Positions 27,517-37,713 of a DNA stretch of 64,000 nt are shown piece after piece. The stretch is from Streptosporangium album (lineage in GTDB: Bacteria; Actinomycetota; Actinomycetes; Streptosporangiales; Streptosporangiaceae). Each line of letters starts with the position of its first letter. Positions within the stretch are counted from its first letter, which is position 1. The stretch spans positions 423,516 to 487,515 of the forward strand of contig NZ_JACHJU010000005.1 in the NCBI RefSeq assembly GCF_014203795.1. The letters run 5' to 3'. A model generated the notes under the pieces. That model worked only from the letters and a program-made list of their open reading frames with translations, had not been told where the DNA came from and ran no database searches. The position numbers were made by a program, and so were the translations under genes.

Positions 27517-28645
27517 ATGCTCCGCGGATCTCGATGGGAGACGCGGAGGTCAGCCCGTCCGGTGGGAAGCGCCGACGGCGGCGCGGACAGGTGGCAGCGG
27601 TCGTCGTGGCGGTCCTGGCCTTGGCAGGTGCGGGGATCGCCCTCACGGATCCGTTCGGCGCCCAGACCAAGACGGCGCCGGTCGAAAGCACCGCTGCCAC
27701 CGGGCTGGCGCAGGTGACCAAGGGAGCTCTGTCGGCTCGGACCCTGGAGAACGGGACGCTGGGCTATGCGGGTGACTACCAGGTGGTCAACAAGGCCAGT
27801 GGCACGGTCACCAAGCTGCCGGCGATCGGCCAGACGGTCGGTCAGGGCAAGGCGCTGTATCGGGTGGACGGCAAGCCGGTGATCCTGCTGCGGGGTGCCT
27901 ACACGTCGGCCTACCGGGATCTGTCGTGGGGGATGGAGGGTGTCGACGTCAAACAACTGAACGCCGCGCTCGTCACCCTCGGATATGCCACCAAGGACGA
28001 GATCGACCCCGATTCGAACTACTTCGGCCGACAGACCTACTACGCACTCACCGAGCTGCAGGATGACGTGGGCCTGGCCGAGACCGGGCAACTGCCGCTC
28101 GGGCAGGCGGTGTTCCTGCCGGCCGAACAGATCAGGGTCACCAAGGTCAGCGCGGTACGCGGTGGCTCGGTGGCGCCCGGATCCGTGGTTCTGCAGGCCT
28201 CTTCGACGGCCCGGCAGGTCACTGTCGCGCTGAGCGCGAGCCAGCAGTCCGACGTCGCGGTCGGTGACAAGGTGACCATCTCGCTGCCCAACGGCAGGAC
28301 CACCCCGGGCGTGGTGTCGTCGGTGGGGAAAGTGGCGACGAAGGCGGACGACAGCACGACCGTCGAGGTGCAGATCAGACCGTCCAAGCCGAAGGCGACC
28401 GGCCGGCTCGATCAGGCGCCGGTGCAGGTGTCCATCGTGTCCGAGACGGTGAAGGACGTGCTGTCGGTGCCGGTGAACGCGCTGCTGGCGCTGGCCGGCG
28501 GCGGGTACGCCGCGGAGGTCGTCGAGGCCGGCGGCGCGCACCGGCTGATCCCGGTGGAGACGGGGCTGTTCGACGACAGCGCGGGCATGGTCGAGGTCAC
28601 CGGTGAGGGGCTGGCGGCCGGCCAGAACGTCGTGGTGCCGGCCTC

Positions 28646-28649
<4 letters not shown>
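27513..28649 (+). CDS. Efflux adaptor (HlyD-like with peptidoglycan-binding domain)
   Basis: The 378-residue protein has one N-terminal membrane anchor (VAAVVVAVLALAGAGIAL) and an early biotinyl-lipoyl/barrel region (GTVTKLPAIGQTVGQGKALY). A peptidoglycan-binding-like domain follows (GMEGVDVKQLNAALVTLGY, FGRQTYYALTELQ) and a C-terminal beta domain. This layout is typical of adaptors paired with MacB-type exporters in Gram-positive bacteria. It is co-translated with the ATPase gene downstream. Confidence 0.85.
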
Positions 28650-29406
<757 letters not shown>

Positions 29407-29410
<4 letters not shown>

Positions 29411-30603
29411 CCACCACGGCTCTCGGCCGGCTGCATCCGGCCGACCTGGCCCGGACCGCTGTTGCGGGGCTGCGCACCAGGCGGATGCGGGCCGCACTGT
29501 CGGCGCTGGGCATCGCCATCGGCGTCGCGGCGATGGTGGCGGTGATGGGGCTGTCCGCCTCCTCCCAGGCGGGACTGCTGGCCGAGATCGACAAGCTGGG
29601 CACCAACCTGCTGACGGTCAGCCCGGGCCAGATCCTGGGCGGCGGGGGCGCCAAGCTCCCGTTCGGCGCTCCGGGGATGATCGCTCGGATCGGCCCGGTC
29701 GAAACGGTCCAGCACACCGGCAAGACCAAGGCTAACGCCTTTCGCAGCCCGTACATCCCGAGCATCAACACCAATGCCCTTACGGTCAACGCCGCGAGCC
29801 TGGACCTGCCCGCCGCGGTGCGCACGACCGTCGCCCAGGGCAGCTACCTCAACGCCGCCACCGCCGAGCAGCCGGTCGCCGTGCTCGGTTCGGCCGCCGC
29901 CACCCGGCTGGGCATCGCCCGGATCCACTCGGGGATGCGCGTCTGGGTCGGCGGGCAGTGGTTCTATGTCGCGGGGATCCTCAATCCCGCAACCCTGACG
30001 CCCGAGATCGACTCCTCGGTGCTGGTCGGCTACCCGGCCGCGCAGAAGTACCTGCACTTCGACGGCCACCCGTCCACCATCTACGTGCGGGCCCAGACCG
30101 ACCAGGTCCAAGACGTCCAAAAGGTGCTGGCCGCAACAGCCAACCCGAAGAACGCCAACGAGGTCAGCGTCAGCCGGCCCTCGGCCGCTCTGGTGGCCCG
30201 CGTCGCGGTCCAGTCCGCGCTGAACGGCCTCTTCCTCGGGCTCGGCGCGGTGGCCCTGCTCGTCGGCGGCATCGGCGTCGCCAACACCATGGTCATCTCG
30301 GTGCTCGAACGCCGCTCCGAGATCGGGCTCCGGCGCGCGCTCGGCGCCACCAAGGGCAACATCCGCCTGCAGTTCCTGGCCGAGGCGATCCTGCTCGCCG
30401 CAATCGGCGGCGCCGCCGGGGTGGCGATGGGAACGATCGCCACGGCCATCTACGCCAACGTCAAAGGCTGGGCCACGGTGGTTCCGCCGCTCGCCTGGGC
30501 AGGCGGACTCGGTGCGGCCATCGCCATCGGCGCCGTCGCCGGCCTGCTCCCCGCACTCCGCGCCGCACGCATGCAGCCCACCGAGGCCCTCCGGGCCTCC
30601 TGA
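29407..30603 (+). CDS. ABC transporter permease, MacB/FtsX type
   Basis: The 398-residue protein has one N-terminal membrane helix (ALSALGIAIGVAAMVAVMGL), a periplasmic-type core domain, and three C-terminal helices (VALLVGGIGVANTMVISVLE onward) with the ERRSEIGLRRALGATKGNI coupling motif. With the preceding ATPase, adaptor and lipoprotein it forms a complete exporter for a lipid, peptide or antibiotic. The stop is followed within 2 bp by the end of a miniature Tn3 derivative. Confidence 0.93.
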
Positions 30604-30604
30604 A

Positions 30605-30801
30605 GGGGTCTCGGTAGTAATCGCGGAAAATCCAACGGATATCGCTGACCAGCGTCGACGTGGAGCCCTCGGGCAAGGTCAGCAGCATCCTCGGCCCGGC
30701 CCACCGCACCCACCAACCGGCACACCAACCTGCGGTGCCCTCACATCAGAGCAGGTCAGGGGCACATCTGTTGGATTTTCCGCGATTACTACCGGGACCC
30801 G
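30605..30801. mobile_element. Tn3-derived inverted-repeat miniature element (TIME-like), 197 bp
   Basis: The left end reads GGGGTCTCGGTAGTAATCGC and continues GGAAAATCCAAC. The right end is its near-perfect complement, ending at 30801. The roughly 120 bp inside has no gene. The element starts immediately after the permease stop codon. No 5-bp target duplication is visible. Confidence 0.75.
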
Positions 30802-30839
30802 TAAGCGAATCGAGACCTTAGTCATAGGGGTCCAGGTTC

Positions 30840-30893
30840 ACCGCAGGTCAGAGGCAACTTCGTTGGAAATTTCTTCATTACTACCGGGACCCC
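30840..30893 (-). repeat. Tn3-family terminal inverted repeat, right copy
   Basis: Read on the minus strand it starts GGGGTCCCGGTAGTAATGAA. It matches the end at 9689-9742 over about 50 bp in inverted orientation. It lies within the upstream part of the recombinase reading frame that follows, which suggests the insertion trimmed that gene. Confidence 0.75.
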
Positions 30894-30978
30894 GCAATGC
30901 GACGTCCCCGCCGGCAGCGCCTGCCGCACCCGCGCCGGGAAGACCGCCGCGAAGTACCACACCGCACGGTTCATCCTC

Positions 30979-31713
30979 GTGCCCTCGCTACGGGACGAAC
31001 TCACCGCGCCCGTCCCCGCCTACCGCGGACCGGGCAAGAAGTGGACACAGGGCCCCGATGTCGCCCCGGCGAAGCCGGAAACGAACGGGACGCCGATCCG
31101 GATCGGCTACGCCCGCTGCTCCACCGCCACCCAGGAACTGCAAAGCCAGCTCGACGCCCTCGCGGCCGCGCACTGCACACGGGTTTTCTCCGAGAAGATC
31201 AGCACCCGCATCAAGATCCGCCCCGAACTGGAGAAAGCACTCACCCTCGCCCACGAGATCAAGACCGCCGCCCCGGACCAGCCGGTCGTCCTCACCGTGC
31301 ACGAGATGAAACGCCTCGCCCGCAACGCCGCCGAGCTGATGACCCTCTCCTCCCTGCTACAAGGCGGCGGGGTGCAACTGGAGCTGCTCACCGGACCCCT
31401 GACCGGGATCTACGACCCGCACGGCATGGGCCCCATGCTCTTCGCCGTACTCGCCGTCACCGCCCAGCTCGACCGCGACTACATCCGCGAGAAAACCCTC
31501 GAAGGCCAGCAAGCCGCCGCCACACGCGGCAACCACGGCGGCCGACCCAAGGTGATCGACGAGGACGACGTGCTCTTCGCCCGCGCACTATGCGAGAAAG
31601 GCACCCCGATGCCCGACATCGTGAAAAAACTGACCATCAAAACCGGCAAGAACGCCGGCCAGCACCCCTCAGTCGCCTCGCTCTACCGCGCCCTCGCCGA
31701 CAACGACGCCTGA
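30979..31713 (+). CDS. Serine recombinase (resolvase family)
   Basis: About 244 residues from GTG 30979. The catalytic domain starts IRIGYARCSTATQELQSQLDA, with the active Ser in RCST and the helix region HEMKRLARNAAEL. A C-terminal Hin-like helix-turn-helix follows (GNHGGRPKVIDEDDVLFARA). The first 40 residues are unusual. The frame is open back to the Tn3 end at 30893, so the original start may have been lost. Confidence 0.75.
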   Translation: MPSLRDELTAPVPAYRGPGKKWTQGPDVAPAKPETNGTPIRIGYARCSTATQELQSQLDALAAAHCTRVFSEKISTRIKIRPELEKALTLAHEIKTAAPDQPVVLTVHEMKRLARNAAELMTLSSLLQGGGVQLELLTGPLTGIYDPHGMGPMLFAVLAVTAQLDRDYIREKTLEGQQAAATRGNHGGRPKVIDEDDVLFARALCEKGTPMPDIVKKLTIKTGKNAGQHPSVASLYRALADNDA

Positions 31714-31817
31714 CCAGCAGCTTCGGGAGCTCATTGCCCCTTTCGCTCGTATCCCGGCGATCCCCCATGTACGCACCTATGTCACGCACACCCCCGATTC
31801 CGATACGCTCACCCGCC

Positions 31818-32258
31818 ATGCGCATCGGAGTCGCCAGGGTCAGCACATGCGATCAGCGTCCGGAAGCCCAACAGGACGCCCTCCGCGCGGCCGGCTGCGA
31901 GAAGGTCTTCACCGACAAGGCGAGCGGCAAGCTCGCCCGCCGCCCCGAGCTCGGCAAAGCGCTCATGGTCGCCCGCGAAGGGGATCAGATCGTCGTCACC
32001 AAGCCGGACCGGCTCGGCCGCTCCCTGGAGAACTTGATCGAGCTGTCCAAGCAGCTGCAGGAACGCGACGTCGACCTGGTGGTACTCGACCAGGACATCG
32101 ACACCTCCACCGCCATGGGCAGAATGTTCTTCCAGATCCTCGGCGCCATCGCCTCAAAGTGCAACAGCGCTGTCATATCGGCAGAACGGGGCCATGGGAC
32201 TCGATCGGCAATGACACGGAGAGGCGAGAGCGCTACGCTCAATCGGCTCAACGTTTAG
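31818..32258 (+). pseudogene. Second serine recombinase, C-terminally truncated
   Basis: ATG 31818 gives MRIGVARVSTCDQRPEAQQDA, a typical resolvase N-terminus with Ser in RVST, then KPDRLGRSLENLIEL and STAMGRMFFQILGAIA. At about 32155 family similarity ends abruptly, and about 30 unrelated residues follow before the stop. The E-helix and DNA-binding domain are missing. It is probably inactive. Confidence 0.75.
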
Positions 32259-32291
32259 TAAAATCGCATTAAATAGGAGTCTACCAAAGGT

Positions 32292-34580
32292 ATGGAGCTT
32301 CGTCAAACCGAATCCGCCCGCACCAAGGCACTACGGGCCGAGCAGTCCCGCCTCACCACCCTCTACGACCGGCTCGACACCGTCCGAGAACAGACCAAGG
32401 CCGCACTTGCCCGGATACACGCAGACGGTGAGGCCGGTGGACTCCACCAGGCCAGGTTCGAGCGGGAGGTCTCCGCAGGGGAGAGCGCGCGCCACCTGGC
32501 GCAGCTGTCCGGGGTCGAGCACGGCCTGTGCTTCGGCAGGGTCGACGACACCGACGGCGACACCCGTTACATCGGCCGGATCGGCCTGCGCGGCGCCGAC
32601 CACGACATCCTCCTGACCGACTGGCGCGCCCCGGCCGCCCGCCCCTTCTACACCGCCACCCCCGGTAACCCCGGCTCGCTGGTGCGCCGCCGCCACCTGC
32701 ACACCCGTCACCGCACCGTGGTCGACCTCGATGACGAGGTGTTCGATCTGGAGCGCCTCAGCGAGGGCGACCGTCGCGCGCTGGTAGGCGAGGCCGCGCT
32801 CCTGGCGGCCCTGCGGCGTGGCCGTACCGGGCGGATGAGCGAGGTGGTGGCCACCATACAGACCGAGCAGGACCGGGTGATCCGCTCCGGCCTGCCCGGC
32901 ACCTTGGTGGTGCAGGGCGGTCCCGGAACGGGCAAGACCGTCGCAGCCCTGCACCGGGCGGCTTTCCTGCTGTACGCCCACCGCGCCACCCTGGAACGGC
33001 GCGGCGTGCTGGTGGTGGGGCCCAACGCGACGTTCTCGCGCTACATCGGCCAGGTGCTGCCCTCCCTCGGTGAGAGCGACGTGGTGCTCTCAGCCGTCGG
33101 TGAGCTGTATCCCGGCGTGCGCGCCACCGCCGTCGACGACCCGCCCGCCGCCGTGGTCAAGGGCGACCTGCGCATGGCCGAGGTGGTCGCCGCCGCCCTC
33201 CGCGACCGCCAGCGGGTCCCCGCCGGCGACCTGGAGGTCTCGATCGTGGTGCGGACCTCGCTGCGCGCGGGAGTGGAGGTCGTGGTCGAGCGGATGACGC
33301 TGCGGGCCGACCACGCCGCCTGCGTGGCCGCCCGGGACCGGGCCAGGGCCGCCCGCCACCCGCACAACGTGGCCCGCAAGCTGTTTTTGCTGGACCTGCT
33401 CCGGGCGCTGGCCCTGGACGAAGCCGCCCAGCTGGACCGTCCGATGGACACCGAAGACATCCGCTACGCCCGCAAGGTGCTGTGGTCCCAGCCGTCCGTG
33501 CGCGAGGCGCTGGACGGGCTGTGGCCGCCGCTCACCCCCGAACGCCTCATCGCGGACCTGTTCGCCGACGCCGGAGCGGTCGCCTCGGCCGCCCCCGGCC
33601 TGTCGCCGGCCGAACGGGAGACCCTGCTGAGGCCGTACGGCGGGCCGTGGACGGTCGGTGACGTCCCCCTGCTGGACGAGGCCGCCGAGCTTCTGGGTGA
33701 AGAGGAGATCGACGACACGGCTGCCGGGGAACTCGCCGAACAGGAGCGCCAGGACGCGGAGCGGTACGCATTGGGCGTTCTGGAGTTCACCGGTCTGCTG
33801 GAGGAGGAGATGATGCAGGCCACCGCGCTGGCCGGACGCCACGAGGCACCCGCGCCGGCCACGACCACCGCTCAGCGGGCCGGAGCCGACCGGCGCTGGG
33901 CCTACGGGCACGTCATCGTGGACGAGGCGCAGGAACTGTCGGCGATGGCATGGCGGACCGTGATGCGCCGGATCCCGTCACGCTCGCTGACGGTCGTGGG
34001 CGACATCGCCCAGACCGGGTCGGCCGCCGGGGCCCGCTCCTGGGGGCAGATGCTCGACCCCTATGTCAGGGGCCGCTGGCGGCAGGAGGACCTGCTGGTC
34101 AACTACCGCACCCCGGCGGAGATCATGAAGGTGGCCGCCGACGTGCTCGCCGCCGTCGCGCCCGGCACCCCGCTTCCCGAATCGGTCCGCGACGGCGGGG
34201 CCCCGCCGCGGGCCGTGCTCCTCGACCCCGACTCCCCCGACCTGCCGGCCGGGCTGACCGCCCTGGTCGCGGCCGACCTCGCGGAGATCGGTGAGGGCCG
34301 CCTGGCCGTCATCGTCCCCGACGCCCGGCACCACGGGATCGCCGCGCTCTTCCCCCGCCACGACGACATCCTGGACTCCCCCGTCGCGGTCCTGACCGTC
34401 ACCGCCTCCAAGGGACTGGAGTTCGACGCCGTGGTGGTCGTCGAACCCGGGGAGATCCTGGCCCAGACCCCGATGGGCGGTCATGACCTGTACGTGGCGA
34501 TCACCCGCGCGACGCGGCGGCTGACCGTGACACACCGGGGAGAGCTGCCGGGGATGCTGGTCAGGCTTGAACAGCACTAG
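32292..34580 (+). CDS. helD: HelD-like RNA polymerase-associated helicase
   Basis: The 762-residue superfamily 1 helicase has an N-terminal coiled arm (RAEQSRLTTLYDRLDTVREQ) and an early FGRVD...YIGRIGL domain characteristic of HelD. Walker A is GGPGTGKTVAALHRAAF, the DExx box is HVIVDEAQELSAMAW, and C-terminal helicase motifs are TVTASKGLEFDAVVVV and LYVAITRATRRL. HelD removes stalled RNA polymerase from DNA, and some actinobacterial members (HelR) protect against rifamycins. I find no rifamycin-associated element upstream. ATG 32292 has GGAG about 13 nt upstream. Confidence 0.88.
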   Translation: MELRQTESARTKALRAEQSRLTTLYDRLDTVREQTKAALARIHADGEAGGLHQARFEREVSAGESARHLAQLSGVEHGLCFGRVDDTDGDTRYIGRIGLRGADHDILLTDWRAPAARPFYTATPGNPGSLVRRRHLHTRHRTVVDLDDEVFDLERLSEGDRRALVGEAALLAALRRGRTGRMSEVVATIQTEQDRVIRSGLPGTLVVQGGPGTGKTVAALHRAAFLLYAHRATLERRGVLVVGPNATFSRYIGQVLPSLGESDVVLSAVGELYPGVRATAVDDPPAAVVKGDLRMAEVVAAALRDRQRVPAGDLEVSIVVRTSLRAGVEVVVERMTLRADHAACVAARDRARAARHPHNVARKLFLLDLLRALALDEAAQLDRPMDTEDIRYARKVLWSQPSVREALDGLWPPLTPERLIADLFADAGAVASAAPGLSPAERETLLRPYGGPWTVGDVPLLDEAAELLGEEEIDDTAAGELAEQERQDAERYALGVLEFTGLLEEEMMQATALAGRHEAPAPATTTAQRAGADRRWAYGHVIVDEAQELSAMAWRTVMRRIPSRSLTVVGDIAQTGSAAGARSWGQMLDPYVRGRWRQEDLLVNYRTPAEIMKVAADVLAAVAPGTPLPESVRDGGAPPRAVLLDPDSPDLPAGLTALVAADLAEIGEGRLAVIVPDARHHGIAALFPRHDDILDSPVAVLTVTASKGLEFDAVVVVEPGEILAQTPMGGHDLYVAITRATRRLTVTHRGELPGMLVRLEQH

Positions 34581-34620
34581 CCTGGGTGTGCTCGGTCGTC
34601 GTGTCAGGGAGGGAAAGCCG

Positions 34621-35976
34621 ATGTCGCCGGTTCTGGAGAGCACGGCTCGCGCGCTGCTGCGCAGGATCGCGGTGGAGCAGGCCGGATCACGGCTGCCGTC
34701 CCTGGCGGCGGCCGTGATCCGCGACGGGCGGCTCGTCTGGTTCGGCGCGCGCGGCCGGGTGGAGGGCGCCGTGCCCGAGCAGTCCACCCAGTACCGGATC
34801 GGTTCCATAACCAAGAGCATGGTCGCCACCGTGGTCATGCGGCTGCGCGACGAGGGCCGGGTGGACCTGCTCGATCCGCTCGGCAAACACGTCCCGGGCA
34901 CGCCGGTCGGCGAGGTGACGGTGGCCCAGCTGCTGTCGCACACCGCCGGGCTGACCGCCGAGCCGCCCGGCCAGTGGTGGGAGCGGACTCCGGGCATGCC
35001 GGCCGAGGAACTCATCGCCCTGCTCGGCCCCCAGAGCGCCCGGCACCGGCCCGGCCGCCGCTTCCACTACTCCAACCTGGGTTTCGCCCTGCTGGGTGAG
35101 CTGGTCGCCCGGCACCGGGGCATGAGCTGGGCGCGGGCCGTGCAGGCCGAGGTCCTGGAGCCGCTGGGCATGCGCGACACCACGTCGCGGCCACGTGCCC
35201 CGCACGCGCGCGGCTACGCCGTGCACCCGTGGGCGGATGTGCTGCTGCCCGAGCCCGAGCACGACGCGGTGGCCATGGCCCCGGCAGGGCAGCTGTGGTC
35301 CACCCCCGCCGACCTCGCCCGGTGGGCGGCGTTCCTGGCCGGCGACACCGCAGGTGTGCTCGATCCGGCCACGCTGGCCGAGATGCGCGAGCCGGCGACC
35401 GTCGACGACGGCGACGCCTGGACCGGCGGCTTCGGCCTGGGCCTGCAGCTGGCCCGGGCGGGTGGGCGCCGCCTGGCCGGTCACGGCGGCTCCATGCCGG
35501 GCTTCCTGGCCACGGTCTGGGCCGACCCCTCCGACAGGGTGGGCGTGCTGTACATGACGAACGCCACCTCCGGGGCGAGCCGTACGCTGCCGACCGAACT
35601 GCTGGCCATCCTCGACGAGCACGAGCCACGCCTGCCGGCCGAATGGGAGTCCGCCGACGTCGACCCCGGCCTGCTGGAGCTCACCGGCCCGTGGTACTGG
35701 GGGCCGAGCGCGTACGCACTACGGCTGCTGGCCGGCCGTGACCTTTCCCTCGCCCCGATCGGCGGCGGCGGCCGGGCCTCCCTGTTCGTCGCCCAGGCCG
35801 ACGGCACCTGGCTCGGCCAGGAGGGCTACTACGCCGGTGAGACGCTGCGCCTGGTCCGCCGGGCCGACGGCTCCCTCAGCCACCTCGACCTCAACACCTT
35901 CGTCTTCACCCGCACCCCCTACGACCCCGCCGCCGAGATACCGGGCGGGGTGGACGGCGGCGGCTGGCGCGGTTGA
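34621..35976 (+). CDS. Serine hydrolase of the beta-lactamase/DD-peptidase fold
   Basis: A 451-residue protein from ATG 34621, with GGGAGG 8 nt upstream. The alternative TTG 34567 overlaps helD and is less likely. Class C beta-lactamase-like motifs are present: SITK (SxxK nucleophile) in RIGSITKSM, YSN in FHYSNLGFALLG, and HGG in LAGHGGSMPG. There is no clear signal peptide, so it is probably cytosolic, acting as an esterase or D-amino-acid amidase-like enzyme. A C-terminal beta-rich extension (from about residue 350) is common in this family. Confidence 0.85.
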   Translation: MSPVLESTARALLRRIAVEQAGSRLPSLAAAVIRDGRLVWFGARGRVEGAVPEQSTQYRIGSITKSMVATVVMRLRDEGRVDLLDPLGKHVPGTPVGEVTVAQLLSHTAGLTAEPPGQWWERTPGMPAEELIALLGPQSARHRPGRRFHYSNLGFALLGELVARHRGMSWARAVQAEVLEPLGMRDTTSRPRAPHARGYAVHPWADVLLPEPEHDAVAMAPAGQLWSTPADLARWAAFLAGDTAGVLDPATLAEMREPATVDDGDAWTGGFGLGLQLARAGGRRLAGHGGSMPGFLATVWADPSDRVGVLYMTNATSGASRTLPTELLAILDEHEPRLPAEWESADVDPGLLELTGPWYWGPSAYALRLLAGRDLSLAPIGGGGRASLFVAQADGTWLGQEGYYAGETLRLVRRADGSLSHLDLNTFVFTRTPYDPAAEIPGGVDGGGWRG

Positions 35977-36089
35977 TCCTGCCGTCCGACGGCTTTATGG
36001 GCGCCGGCGGGCGAACGCGGGGTCCCGAAGGCCATGGGCCCGGGAACGGTCTCGGCGGCTCCCGGGCGAGCTCGGCGCATCGGCGCTGT

Positions 36090-36329
36090 TCAGGTGTTGA
36101 TCTGCAGGATCCATACCGACACGTGCTCCGCCCCGCGGGTGTAGACGAGGCGGAACGCGTCGGTGCGGAGTTCGAACGCGTCGGGGATGCCGCCGTACGG
36201 CCGCGCCCCCAAGGGTTCGGGCTCCTCGGCGAGATCGAGCAGGGTGTCGATGATCGCGGCACGTAGGCCGAGGGCGGTCTGGCTCAGGGCCTCGCGGACG
36301 GCGTCGGCGAGATCGAGAGCCCGCTTCAA
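36090..36329 (-). CDS. RelE/ParE-family toxin
   Basis: A 79-residue basic protein with the RelE fold signature: an N-terminal helical pair, then GGIPDAFELRTDAFRLVYTR and a final VSVWILQI strand. Its ATG overlaps the antitoxin stop (ATGA). Family members either cleave mRNA at the ribosome or poison gyrase; which applies is not clear. Confidence 0.78.
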   Translation of the reverse strand: MKRALDLADAVREALSQTALGLRAAIIDTLLDLAEEPEPLGARPYGGIPDAFELRTDAFRLVYTRGAEHVSVWILQINT

Positions 36330-36622
36330 GAGCGGTCGCCGGGCGCGGGGAGGCCGAAGTCGGCGTGCAGTTCGGCGCGGCTCTCGTAGCGGTGCGTGCG
36401 CAGCTCACCCCGCTCGCGGGCGGCGATGGCCTCGCGGACCTGGCCGGCCTCCAGCTCCTGGCGGGCCTGAAGCAGCGCCTCGTAGTCGGATTCGGAGATG
36501 AGGACGGCGCGCTCGGTGGTGGAGCGCCTGATCGTGGTGGGCTGGTGGCCGTGGACGGCTCGGGCGACGAGGGTGCCGAGCTGCGAGCGGGCTTCAGCGA
36601 TGCCCAGGGAGTCGATGGTCAC
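36326..36622 (-). CDS. Phd/YefM-family antitoxin
   Basis: About 98 residues from GTG 36622 (TIDSLGIAEARSQLGTLVARA), the family-consistent start; the frame is open to 36676. It has the Phd/YefM N-terminal DNA-binding domain (PTTIRRSTTERAVLISESDYE) and an acidic/helical C-terminus that would bind the toxin. TATGCT lies 6 nt before the GTG, suggesting a leaderless transcript. A palindromic ACATGTACATG run just upstream may be the autoregulatory operator. Confidence 0.78.
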   Translation of the reverse strand: MTIDSLGIAEARSQLGTLVARAVHGHQPTTIRRSTTERAVLISESDYEALLQARQELEAGQVREAIAARERGELRTHRYESRAELHADFGLPAPGDRS

Positions 36623-36792
36623 ACGGCCAGCATAGGCCCGCATGTACATGTTGCACATGATGATCCAGGTGAACAATCATCGGTTGTAACGCCGGAAAAA
36701 TCCGCTCTCGCTCCCAACCGGTCAGAGAGCGCCGCCCGGGGGTGCGGGCAGGCCAGGACCAGAAGGCCGGCGGCGATGAAAGGGACGCAGCG

Positions 36793-37635
36793 TCAACCGA
36801 GCCGCCCGGCGACCGCTGCGGCCGGGCCGGCGGCGAGGGGGCTGTGCAGCATCTCCACCCGGTGCACCACGCGCGGCGCGCTCAGCGGCACTCCGGCCGT
36901 CACCGACGAGGGCAGCAGGGTCAGACCGTGCCCGGCGGCGGCGAGGTTCAGCACGGTACGCAGGTCTTCTCCGTCGTAGTGGAACCCCACCCGGAACCCG
37001 CCCACACCGCTCAGCTCGCGCAACCGCTCCACCGACACGGCGGCCGGGGCCTGCAACCACAGCGCGTCGGCCAGGTCGGCCAGCGCCAGTCCACGCCGGC
37101 GAGACAGGGGGTGGCCGGTGGGCAGGACCACCACCAGCTCCTCCTCGGCCACACCGACGCCGGCCGGTGACCCCGCGTCCGGCAGTCGCAACGGGTCGCT
37201 GGGCGCGGCGATCCCGTCGACGAACCCGAGATCGGCGGCACCGGAGGCGATCTGCTCGGCGACGCTTTCCCGCCCGGCCGTGCGTAGCGTCACCGCCAGC
37301 CGTTCTCGCGCCAGGCTCCGGGCGATCGCCGGAGTGCACGCCAGCGGGGAGGCCACCACGCTCAGCCGTTCGATCGGGCCGGTGGCGGCGCGCAGGACAT
37401 CGGCGCGGGCGGCCCGATGGCGCAGGAGCAGCGGGCCGGCGTGCTCCAGCAGGCGTTCCCCCGCCGGGGTGGGTCTCACCGGACGGCGATGCAGCAGAGC
37501 CAGGCCGAGGTCCGCCTCCAGCGCGGCGATCTGCTGCGACACCGCCGACTGGGTGTAGCCGAGTTCCTCGGCGGCGGCGGAGAAGGAACGCCAATGGACG
37601 ACGGTCACGAACGTGCGCAGCAGATGAGGATCCAC
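36793..37635 (-). CDS. LysR-family transcriptional regulator
   Basis: A 280-residue protein with a winged helix-turn-helix N-terminus (FSAAAEELGYTQSAVSQQIA) and a LysR substrate-binding domain. The start is GTG 37635. It diverges from an amidotransferase-like gene across 78 bp. The gap contains TTA-N12-TAA (TTATCAGG...CAGTAA, about 37653-37670), a plausible LysR-type site. Confidence 0.88.
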   Translation of the reverse strand: MDPHLLRTFVTVVHWRSFSAAAEELGYTQSAVSQQIAALEADLGLALLHRRPVRPTPAGERLLEHAGPLLLRHRAARADVLRAATGPIERLSVVASPLACTPAIARSLARERLAVTLRTAGRESVAEQIASGAADLGFVDGIAAPSDPLRLPDAGSPAGVGVAEEELVVVLPTGHPLSRRRGLALADLADALWLQAPAAVSVERLRELSGVGGFRVGFHYDGEDLRTVLNLAAAGHGLTLLPSSVTAGVPLSAPRVVHRVEMLHSPLAAGPAAAVAGRLG

Positions 37636-37713
37636 GATGCATCAGTATCGCTTATCAGGTCAGCAGTAATCATCGTTGGCGCTTACCTCGGTGCCCCGGC
37701 AAAGATAAGGGAC

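Noticed and set aside
27132..28541. 469-codon minus-strand open frame across the lipoprotein and adaptor
   Set aside because: Antisense shadow; no recognisable residues, while the plus-strand genes have signal peptides, overlaps and domains.
30897..31817. Long open frame running through the first recombinase into the second
   Set aside because: It is out of frame with the conserved first recombinase; only the part from 31818 has family residues.
32200..32291. Rifamycin-associated element upstream of helD
   Set aside because: I looked for the expected GC-rich inverted repeat before the start and found none.
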